This document shows, piece after piece, positions 24,001 to 36,000 of a DNA stretch of 54,938 bases. The position numbers and the translations under genes are program-made. Every line of letters starts with the position of its first letter. Within the stretch, counting starts at the first letter, position 1. This DNA is from Elusimicrobiota bacterium. GTDB lineage: Bacteria; Elusimicrobiota; Elusimicrobia; JACQPE01. The stretch is taken from the NCBI GenBank assembly GCA_016180815.1, contig JACPAN010000013.1:1-54938 (forward strand), in the 5' to 3' direction. The notes under the pieces are model-generated. The model ran no database searches. It saw only the letters and a list, made by a program, of their open reading frames with translations, and was not told the origin of the DNA.

Positions 24001-27000
24001 ATGTTTCTTCGGGAAATCAATTACACAAGATCCGATTGAAAGACGTTCCGGATCGATTCACCGATGCCTCCATCAGCCAGGATGGGTCTGTTGTTGCAGC
24101 CGCGGGCCTGGGGGGAAGCCTGAAGATTTGGGATGCGCGTACCGGGGAACGAATGCTGACGATCGTTCCAGGCTATCAGGACAGCTTGATAGCCAATATT
24201 CGGGCTGCTTTCAGCGGGCATCGTTATGGTGACATCAATTCCCTGGCCCTAAACCCCGATGGTTCAATGCTGGCTGTTGCCGCTTCCAAAGGTTTCGTCG
24301 CGGTTCTCGATACTGATACAGGGCGGAGGCTGGGGACCATTCGCGATCCGGATGGCGGACGATTTCGATCTGTTTCTTGGAGTCAAAAACCAGGAACAAT
24401 CGGACAGATTGTTACGGTTAGTTATCCCGGCTTTGTAGCGGCCTGGGACCCTTTGCTGGGTCACAGAGAGCGTGTGTTGATCAAAAACCCGGCATTAACA
24501 GGCATCAACGACGCTTGGCTGCGCGCTGATGGAAAAATTGCGGCAACTTGGGGGTTTGACTCCAATTTGACGCTCTGGGAAACATCAGTGGTTGGAGAAA
24601 TCGCTTCGCCTGCTTCGTCCGTTCCTGAGACCGGTTCCTTGACGCCTGCCAATAATGCGCCTGCACCAGAGCAAAATTTTCCGAGACGTTACTCTCAGGA
24701 GGAATTAAGGCGCATCATCAGAGTTCTGCCGGGCGGCAAAAGCGCGAAAAACAAGCAAAGAGGTTTTATCGATCTTAATCTGCTGTTGGGTTTAGTCGGA
24801 ATCGGTCTGATTATTTTTTTAACGCCTTTTTTAATGGGCGTTGCTGCTCCGGTTGGCGGCGCTAGCCCATGGCCCGTTCTCATGATTTTTGGCGCCTTGG
24901 CCTTAGGCGCCGTAATTTTGACGGTCAAGCGGACTGTCTATGCGGATGAAAACTATCGCGACACGCTCGCCGCTCGGCACAATGTCTCTAGAGAGCGCGT
25001 TCTTGAGACTTTGCTCAGCGGCCTTGACGGCAAAAATTACCCCGCTGTCCAAGCAAGACTCTGGGAACTTGGCAAACTAAGTGACCCAGATTCAGTTCCC
25101 GGCATCGGCCGTTACCTTCTTCAAGCAAACGATTCCGGATTAATTTTCTATGCCCGCAAGGCGCTGGAAAGAATAGGCGATCCGAAGGCCGTTCCTTATC
25201 TGGCCCGGCTCCTGCTTGAGTCCAAAGATATGGGGGTGCAGCGCGAGACGATTGTTTCCTTGAAGCGCTTTAACCTGCAAGATCCGCTCGCTATTTTCGC
25301 CCTTTGGCGGACCATGAAAATCCACCAGCTTCGGGATGACGCAAGCGATGCCTTGGCAAAAATCATCCACTATGGCGTCGCGCCGGCGGCGGATAGCGGC
25401 CGCGGCCGGAACCAAGCCCATTTCGAGTCGCATAAAGCCGGTGGCGCTAATTTGGCCAACCTTACCGAAGAATCTCTATTGATAAATTATCTTGACCAAG
25501 CTTTTAGCGTTGATTCGCTGCAATCGAAAAATGCGGTAGCAATCCTGGGCAGCATGCAAGCCAGCGAGGCATCAGGCCGGCTGCTCCATCTGGCGCTGGC
25601 ATCGAACGATGCAAATTTACGGATCCAAGCGATTGATTCCCTTGGCCGTATCGGTGATGAGCGGGTTATCGTTCCCTTGCTGCAGCAATTCAACGATGAA
25701 CCGAATATGGGAGCAAAAGCAGCCATCATTGAAGCTCTTGGTGAAATCGGCGTTGATTCAGCGGAAGTTCATGATTTTCTTGAAAAATTAAAAGGCTCGA
25801 AATATTTCCGGGATTCCGTGGCTCTGAGTTTAAAGGTTCTTAATGATAAAAATGGACCCAATGAGATCCGGCGTCGGAAGTTAGCCGATCGTGGATTTTC
25901 CAGCGCTCAATTAGCCGGAATCATGGCGCAAAAAACAACGAATCATCAAAAGTTTTTAATTTTAGGTTTATTGCGGGAACTGCGCGATCCGGTGACGATT
26001 CCTGCCCTATCCCAAGTTCTAGAGGATAAAGGACAGGGCAGCTTGTTCCGAGCCATGGCTGCCTGGACATTGGGAGAAATCGGCCGGCCGGAACATCTAG
26101 ACCGACTGGAGGCTTTCATCGCTGATGAACCCAATCCCGATATAAAAATTGCGAAAGAAGTGATGAGAGCAATCGTAAAAATTAAAGAGAAGTCATTTAT
26201 TGCCGAGCCTCAAATCAACGAAGCCGAACTTAAACGTATAGCCGATGAAGTGACATTGACTCCACAGCAGGAAGTTATCCCTATCTTAATGCGGTGGTTA
26301 AAAGGATCGAGCGACTTGCACCAAAGAGGCGCTCGTGCCATGCTCGCAAAATTGGGCCTTAATTTGTCGGCTTTAAGCGGTATCGGTCTAATTATCCTGT
26401 TAGCGCCTTTTTTGATGGGCATGGCTGCACCTCAGGGGGTAACCGGTGTTTGGCCTATTCTTGCGATTATCGGGAGCTTGGCGTTGGGCGCTGCGCTTAA
26501 ATGGGCCAAACCCAACCGCGCCGCCATTAATCATCACAAGCATAAAGTATTGAAGAAGAATAGGTATCAGGGGGATGGAACCGCGTTTGAGTCTGATCGG
26601 TTGCCTCCTATGCCGGCCCAACTCCTTTCATGGCCGCTTGAGTGGTCCTCAATGGAACCATATATTCAAGATGCCGGATATACGACTTACCGTTTGAGTA
26701 TCGATGGATACGGAACATACCTACACCCGCGACTCTCCGCATCCGCGAATAAACGTTTGGTCGTCGCCCATGAAAAAAACGTGAAAATTATTGATTTGGA
26801 AAATAAAAAAATAGCTTCGCTGCCGCTCAATTTAAATGATGTGAAGATGCCTGACATTAACCATTTAGCTATCTCACCGGACGGCCGTCAGCTTGTTATT
26901 ACGATGACGCATCTGCGCGACGACCGTTCCGATGGCAATACGTTGATTTATATCGATCTTGAATCCGGCAAAAGTTGGCTTCGAGAATTAAATGAGCGGT

Positions 27001-30000
27001 TTCTGGGTACAACCTTTTTGGATGATGGGCGAATGGTCGTAGTTTGGAGCGATGGGGGCAAAGGCATCGTCTTGGCATTGATGGATAAAAAAGATATGGC
27101 TTCTTGGCCAAAGCAACATCTACGAATTCCTATTAATGGAATTATACCGGCAGGTCAATTTAGGATCATGGCTTTAAGCGCGGACACCATCGCTCTTTCT
27201 CGAAGTCCGAGGCACATTTTTTTAATAAGGATCGATCAGAACATCGCTGATGTCGAGACTGTAGAGATGGGGCTTTTCGAGACTGTTGCCTTAGGCAAGA
27301 CAACGCATAAACACCATATCTGGACCGGCAATTCGATTGGCTCAGTTTCTATGACCGATATAAACAACGGGGACACCGCAATCATTAAGGCTACCGACGC
27401 AGACGGTCCGGTTCTTTCGATATCCGAAGACATGGACGGATGGGTTACCGTAGCTGGCGCTGAGTCAATAAAACGTTTTAGGAAAGAGGCTTTAAGCTCC
27501 GGTGCTCCTACTGTGACCATGGAAATATTGCAGGGGCCAACGTCTCGCGAAATGGAGGCTGCTTTAATCGATCCTGCGGGCGATTTTTTTGTCGGTGCGG
27601 TAAATTCAGGCAACGGACATGATATCTATATCTCAATAGGAGAAACGGAACAGGCGGATACCGCTAAAAACGAGCTTGCCTCAAAAAAATCGCAGGCCGA
27701 TTCATCCGCTGTCGACCAGGAAGCGCTGATCCGGCAAAAACGCGATGACATTTCCGTGAAATTATTCGGCTATCGCGGGAGAAATCCTATCTCCAGGCTT
27801 ATTTCCTTTATTCGTTCCGGCGACGAGTTCATGAGGCCGGCTGCCGCCAAGTGGTTTGACGAATTGATCCGGCTAAATGATCCCGAAGCGCTGCTGGCGC
27901 AACCTTCATTGAATGTTGATGAAAAAACTCTACAGACTTTTAGAATTAGGCCAAGTAAATCCCAAAAAGGGCATATTTTGTACGAGGGTCTCAACCTGAT
28001 TGCTCTGGTTGCGGCAGCCGCAGCCGTTTGGCCGGTGAATCCGGCCATTGCCGCAGTCATTGCGGCCTTTGGCGTTATGATGATGACTCTTTCGGTGCGC
28101 GGCAGCAGGCCGCCGCCGGACACCGCCGCGACGCCGCTTGAGCGTAAGCTGAAAAAAGAATTCATCGCCGAACTTAAAACGAATCCTCTGGGCCGTCCCC
28201 TCGCCCGCTTGTGGGAAAAACAGAAAAACGTCCCTTTCAAAATTTTAGAAACCCATGTTGAAACATCGGCCCTGGAGTTCGATTGGGCCGCCAGGCAAAT
28301 TCGCCTTCAACCCGGGATGCTTCAAATGCTGGATTTATCTTTGGATGATTTAAACGACGATCAAAAACGCAAGCAATTCGTTGGGGAATTCGCGCCTGCC
28401 GTTTATCACGAACTCATCCATATGCGTCAAAGCCTGACATTCGACGGCTTACACAGTCTGGAAAACGAGATCGAGGCTAATTGGATCGGGCCTGATTATG
28501 TTGGGGAGGAGCTTAAGCGCGGCCGCCGATACAGCCCCAGAATCGCTTCCTGGTATCAAACTCAAATGGACAGGGTGGATTTGGGATTTGAGGGTTTCAG
28601 GCAGGTCATTCAATCCATTTATCAACTGCCCTCGCTTTTCGACGGGAGGGAACAAGGGCTGGCCAGTTATGAAAAAACGGATCGCGACCAGGAAATTTAT
28701 CTCAGAAGGGCGGCTCAAGCCACATTGCTGCCTCCTGACATCGCCAAGCAAGTTGAAATCATCCGGGAAAACAATGTCAACGTCAAAAAATTTATTAAAG
28801 CCTGGAAAGACGAGGCTCTTTATGGCCGGGCTTCAGCTTATTTCAAAAAGTTTATCGATGGGATCAACAAAGAAATTCCTTCGGATGGCGCAGGTAATGC
28901 GCCGGGCAGTCTAAACTCTATTATCGGTAAATACTTCCCGCTCTTCTTGCTGGCTTTCATTCCGGCCTCCTTGATCGCCGCAGTAACCGGCGTTTGGGCG
29001 CCGGCGTCGTTTTCTTTTGACCCATGGTCTTTCGTTATGGCGGCGCCGGTGTTTTTGGGCATGGCCTTGACGGGTTCGCAGCAAATCAAGACTCTAAATA
29101 AGTGGAAGAAGAAGCTTAATTCAGCGATCAATCGGGCGAATGCGAAAAAGCTCTCTAAATATATTTTAAAAGCCCATGAACAGTTAAACGCAAAAGGGAT
29201 GGAGGAATTGTGGGACAACATTTTTACGTTGACTCGCACGCCTCAGCTCGAGAGAAAGCAATATAACGGGTACGGTGATTATTACGTCGCAGACGGCGAG
29301 ACATATAGAGGATATTTTGCCCTTTCATCGGCGTTAGCCCAGGCATTGACGATCCGGCCCCAACTCTCCGCAGCTTTACCCAGAAGCGCGGGGAATCATT
29401 TGTGGAAGGGGCTGTGGGATTCGTTGGACCTTTTGCAAAGTTACAAAGAACAATGGTCCAAATTTACACCCGAAGTCAATGAGATGACCGGCTATGTCGT
29501 TGATCATGCCATTGTCGGGATTTTGGCAAGCTATGCCGCTCTTCTTAAACAAGGCCGCCATGACATTCTTTTTCCCGATTCACAAGAAATCGCCGAATAC
29601 TTAAAAAATCACCAAAATATGCCTAAAACGTTGGGCTGGCTGCCGACCCCTCAACACTTTCTTGACATTCTTAAGGAGCTTGAGACTCATCAACTTCCCA
29701 AGTTGACTCCGGAAGGAATCAGGCTCATTAAGACGGTTCGCGAGCTTGTCCTGGCGACACCCTTTACGGAAAGCACAAATGGCCAAGCCCAGGCCGCAGC
29801 GTCATCCGTGCCCGCGGAAAAAGCCCTGGCTATTCCTAAGAAAGAAAGCGCTCTTCTGACTCCCGCAGTTGCGGATGATCTATCTGTGGCCATGGAACAA
29901 ATGAACGCTTATTTTGAGGGTCCCGAGTACCGGCAATTGACCAGAATTCAGGAAGCCAAGAATTTCATTAATGCAGGTCCTTATGCCGAAGATATCAGCC

Positions 30001-33000
30001 GTACCCAGGCTGGTATTCATCTAGGTTCCTATGGACTTATTGCGGCTCTTGCGACCGTTGTCTTAACTCCTTTTTTTGGTATTGGCGCCGCCGGTGTCAT
30101 GGGGTTGATCGCAGGAGGAATCGGTTATCTCGGATTGATTGACGTCATTCACAAGTCGATAAAAAAATTAAGCCCGGTGCTTCCAGACTATCGGGGACTG
30201 AACGCCTTGTATCAATTATCAGGCAAAGATAAAGATCTCTATGGAGAAATTCTCCGCAAAATTTTAGACCAGCACTTTGCCGATAAGAAAAATCGGGTTT
30301 TTCTTGGCGCTTATGCCGCGACTCTGTTTGAAAAATGGGAGCAAAACGCGCCGGACGCCCCTCTTCGGGAAACAGCGCAAGCCGCGATCGCCGCCGTAGA
30401 AAAATACGGCGTTCCTCAAAAAATTCGCGATCAAATCGAGGCGGCTCTGGGCCTGCTCGACATTAATGCCGATGACGCCGGCCTTATCGACCACGATGCT
30501 TTACTGGAAGAAGGCAAAAAAGAAGTTCGCAAACTTCTCGAAGAAGGAAACGGCCATGACCCGGCCATGCGGCTTTCAGGCAAGGGTTTAAGCGAGGCTG
30601 AGCACGAGAAAGTCATCAACCCGCTGATTGAAGCGGCGTTTAAGGCGGGGCGTGTCCGGGCCGTGACCCCGGATATGGATGAGTATTCGTTTTTTGATCC
30701 GGAAGGTGATTACCTAAATGGGGGAGGGGTCTGGATTTCCGCTTCCGCGGGAATGACGGAGAAAAAAGCGATACAAGTTTATGTCATCGAGGTCACCAAA
30801 GAAGAATTGATCAAGATGGCTAAAGCCGGGGGGATCGATCCGCCCTCCGATATTGTCGTCCATCCGGGACGTTCGCGCAACAACGTTTATTATTTCGCCC
30901 ACCAAATCGAAACGCTCAAAAAATTCACGCCCGCTCAAAGAGCCCGTATCGCCAAACATGAGCGGGCCCATATTGAAAATCCGGCATTGACGGAAAGCAA
31001 AATTCAGTCCAAATACCCATTGCCCATTATCAATGAGCAGGCGACTCTCGAAGCCATCAGCGATCAAATGAGCCGCGATTTAACAACAAAAGGCTTGGGC
31101 GTTACAGACAAGAGACGCAGCCGTACCGGGTATTTCGAATACAAATTGGACGATCAAGGACGCATTTGGATGCGCTACGCTGGGATTTTGGCAACCAAGC
31201 CATTCGAGGTTCCAGTGACCGAGCCGCCCTCGGCCGCCGAACTCAAAGCGCGTTTTGAAAAGGTCGCCGGTCCCTATGCGTATGCCTACGATGAAGCGCG
31301 GAGCGTGATTATCGTGACTCCTAAACCCGACGCCGCGAAGAGAGGTTTCATGTTGCGCAGAGGCCGTTTGGTTGAAGTCGAACCGGAACTCGCGACGAAA
31401 TGGCAACTGCATGACGGATCGGGCGGTCCCCATCTGCCCGATGGTGTAACAATCGAAGGCATCCAAGTCGCCGGCGAGATCATCGCGGCGCGCGGCTCGG
31501 ACGGCATTTTGTATCTTTACAAACCGACCGTGCCGGACTCAAAGCTGCCGGTAAAGTGGTCCTCTGACAACGGTACGCCCTTCGGCGGCGCGTTGCGCTT
31601 TCCCAGGGCGCGCGACTGGGCGTTCGGCTTGAGCATCGGCGTGAAACCTTCGCAACGGCCGACGCTTGAGTTCATCAACCCCTACACGGACATCGACAAT
31701 TATTACGAGGGCGCCGACGGCGGAAAAACGTTCTATGGTTTTACCGGGACGCTCGGTATCCTTACGGAAAACGGCCGCGAGATTCGCTACTGGGACACGG
31801 GCCTGCCGGCCGACTTTCAACGCGGCTTCCTCACCCCATACCGCGGGCGCGTTGTCGGAGAGAAACTTGCGCAGGCAGGTTCCACTTGGCTGCTCTATGG
31901 CAAAGACAACGGAAAGCCCGGCTTGTGGGTTAAGGGCTACGATCACGAAATGCTCGGATCATGCCCGGGCCTGCGCTACGTGTTCGACCCGCCGAAGAAT
32001 GAAAAAGGAAAAATTTACGATTTGGCCGAAGCCCAGCGTTTTGTTCCGCTGCCACCATGGCAGCACATCGACTTTCCGGCGCTGGAAGGCCAAGCCGTTG
32101 TCACCGATCGCATCAGCATTCATCCGGCCGGGCAAGGCAACCAGGCGCGCGAGATTGTGATCGAAGGCAAAAACGCGGCGGGATTTTCGGGTTACTACAA
32201 AAAGCTCCTCAACGATAAAGACTGGACTTTCGTTTCGACCGGTGAAACTTTGGTCGGAAAGACGATCACACAAACGGACGCCTCGTCTTCGGCAAAATCG
32301 GTGACGCACGACTATCCATTGGGCAAGTGGGACGGTTTTCGTGGCGCGCCGATTGCCAAAATAGAGCTCAACGATTTCCATCCCTTCTCGACGCTCGATG
32401 AGGCCGGCACGTTGCTCATCACGCTTAAGTCGGGCAAGAAGATCAACGTGCTGCTGCGCAGTTCCGATGGATACTCGCCTTTACAGAATGACGCACGCGA
32501 TGACGCCGCGATTAACAAGGGCATCGGCGAAGAAAAAGTGCTTACAGGCACCCTTGCGGTACCGCCGGACGTTGAAAACAACTCCGATCCCGAGATTCGG
32601 GCGTTTGTCAGGCAGTATTTGAAGCCCTATCACCATATCCCGAATCTGTTCGTGGTCAATGCTGATCTCGACCATGTCGACATTTACACCGACGGTCGCT
32701 ACCGAAAGAGCGACAAAGGCTTTGACTACGGCCGCGTTCCCAAGCTTTCGATTTCGGTGAAGCGCGACGCGCGCGGCGATAGCGAGTACGAGATTTTGGC
32801 TAACAACCCGGCGCTGCAGCCGGGTCCCGACATGCCGGCCATGAGGCTCGATGAAGTCATTTCCGGCAACAAGATGCTGAAAAAAACATTGCGCAGCGAC
32901 GTGTGGTCGCGGCGTTGGCGTCATTTGGGCATTTTGCTGCGGACATTAGGCATCAGCATTTTTTCGAAAGCGGCGTTCTTTTTCATGAATGCATTCGGCC

Positions 33001-36000
33001 TAACCCAAAAAGAACACATGGGACCGATTTCAGACATCATGCCGCGCTTCATAAAGGGTAATCTTCGCGCGCACCATTTGCAGACGCCCGAAGCGTACCA
33101 TCGCGCGGTTGCGATCATCGAAAAAAATATTCGCCTGGCGCGCGCGGGCAAGTTGGGGAATACCGACGCCCAGCCCCTTCTGGAGCAAACCAAAGGGTTT
33201 ATAAGTCCCATGCTCACAGACCGAGAAACGGTAGAGCCTAGGCAAAATAACGGCAAAAACGCAAAAAAAACCGAAGGCCCGGCGATGCGGCTTTCCGGCA
33301 AAGAACTGCCCCAGGCGCAGCATGAAAAAGTCATCAATCCGCTGATTGAAGCGGCTTTTAAAGCAGGTAAGGTTAGGGCCATTGCCCCCGATATGGAGGA
33401 GTATTCGTTTTTTGATCCGGGAAAGGATTATCTCCAGGAGGGCCCCAATGGAAAAGCAACCCAAGTTTATGTCATTGAAGCGAGTAAAAAAGAGCTGATC
33501 AAGTGGGCGAAAGCGGCTGGTCTTGATCCGCCCGAAGACATCGTTGTTCATCCGGGACGAACAAGAAATCAGGTGTATTACTTCGCTCACCAAATCGAAA
33601 CATTAAAAAAGCTCACCTCCCGCGAACGCGCTCAAATCGCAAAGCACGAAAAAGCTCATATCCTAAACCCAGAAAAGACGGAAGATGAAATTCAGGCGAT
33701 GGCTCCCCTGCCGCCCATGTCAACAATCAGCAGGCTTTGGAAGGGAAAATTTTTGTTCGCTTCCCTGGCTATCCTGGGTTCGCTCCTGCTCAATATCCAA
33801 GCGGGCCATATCGCCAATGCCATCGGAGCCCAATCTTATGCCTTGCCCGACCTGCTGCTTTCTTGGCTCCCCGTCGTTGATATGCGCGTTGTTTTTCTGT
33901 GGGGATTCCTTGCCTTCATCGGGTGGGCCATCGCCGCCGCCGTTTGGCAGGAAAGGGAGCGTCTGCCTCACTTGCTCTGGCTATTCGCTTTGTTGATCGC
34001 GGCTAGGAGCTTTTTTATCGTTTTGACCCCCATGCATGCGCCTGAGCAAGCGTTATCGGTGGCCGGCGATCCTCTCTATGAGCATTTATTCAAGTATTTC
34101 ACCATGAGCCATGATTTATTCTTTTCCGGCCATGCGGCTTTGCCCTTTTTGGCTTTTCTTGTTTTTCGCAATCGTTGGGTGCGTTTTTCTTTCCTGGCGA
34201 TTTCATTGCTGATGGGCTCCGCCGTTCTTTTATCGCGGTTGCATTATTCCATCGATGTGTTCGCCGCTTTTTTCATCACCTACGCCATTTACCGGGCGGA
34301 TAAGCATTGGTTTCAGCTGCCTTACATGAAGTGGCGGGAGCGCTTAACGATAGGGCGGCCGACGGGGCCGCCTAAAAAACCGGAGGGCCCGTCGAGTTCA
34401 GCGGCCATTTTCAACAATCCGGCCGCCAATGAGCCGAATCCTCCGGCGCAAGAGAGTCGAACCCCGAGCCATTTAGGCAATCCCGCGCCATCTCCCAAGG
34501 TCATTATCCTTCACGCCTCCTACGGCGCCGGGCATGAGATGGCGGCCGGCGCTTTGGCCAAGACTTTCCGGGCCAGTGGCATCGTGCCCGAGGTGATCGA
34601 CGCCCGCAAACGTCTGCCTCCGGCTTACGGGAATCGCCTTCAGAAGGCTTTATTCTTGCTTCAGGGGAAAGCTCCTTGGCTTTTCAGCATCATGTACAGC
34701 GTCGGCGATTGGTTTTTGGTATTGCCCGGAATTTTTCATGCCTGGCGCTGGATGAACCGGCGCAGCTATCGCGGACTGGTTGAAGAAATTATCCGGAAGC
34801 AACCGGATATCGTTATGACGACCTATATTCCGCTTGATGGACTGCTTAAAGCGAAACAGCAGGGACGCCTCAAATCCAAAATCGGGGTCGCCATCACGAA
34901 TTGGCATATTCATTCAGTTTTCATCGATTCGCGGCCGGATTTTTATTTCATTCCCGGAATCGCGGATGAACAACAGGCTCCCCAAGCCGTAGTCAAGGCC
35001 CAGGAGGGGATTGTCCGTAGGTTGATCAGAGGGGGAGTCAGCAGGGACCGCATCGTCATCAGCGGGCGCGCCGTGGATCCCAACCTTAAGGCTGTCAGAG
35101 CTTCCCAACGCCAAGCGCCGGCCGACGGGGCGACAAAAACTGTTTTAGTGGTTATGGGCGGCTACGGCGCAGGCGCTCTGATGGAAGTCGCCGAGTCCTT
35201 CAAAGGCATTGCCGGCGTCCATCTTCAACTCATCGCCGGAAGAAACGAGTCTCTCAAAAGACAATTGGAAGAAAAAGTCAGTTCGCTGGGGTTGAACGCC
35301 TCGGTTTACGGCTTCGTCGACCACGATAAAGAATTCGTGCCCATGATGCACAATGCGGATATGGTGATCACCAAGGCCGGCGGCAACACCATTACGGAAA
35401 CCGGAGCCTTGGCCAAACCCGTTTTATTCGTGGGTCCGACCTTCGGCAATGAGACCTATAACGCCGATGTTTTAGTTGAAAGCGGGGCGGGCATCTTGAC
35501 GAACGATGCCTCGCGCATCGGGGCGATCGCCGCTGAATTGTTGGCCCAGCCGCAACGCCTTGTTGAGATGGGCAAAAACAACGGGCTGATCGTCAATAAT
35601 GACGCGGCTCATGCGATCACCGGGCGAATGCTTGAGTCGATTGACGACAATCGGCCGGTTCCCCATGAGCATGCCGCTCCCAAGGTCGTTATCCTTCACG
35701 CCTCCTACGGCGCCGGGCATGAGATGGCGGCCAAGGCCGTGGCTCAATCGCTCAAGAATCGCGGCGCCGAGGTTGAGCCCATCGACATCACCGATTATCT
35801 GCCGGAAAGCCGGTTGAAATTTTTGCGATCCCTTTTATTTTTCATCCATGGGCGTTTTCCGAGGGTGATGCATTTAATTTTCCACCTTGGCGACAAATTG
35901 CTGCCTTTGCCCGGCATCGCTCATTTTTGGAAATGGTCCCGCAAACGCAGCTACCGCAAGCTTGTCGATGATCTTATCCGGAAACAGCCGGATATGATTC

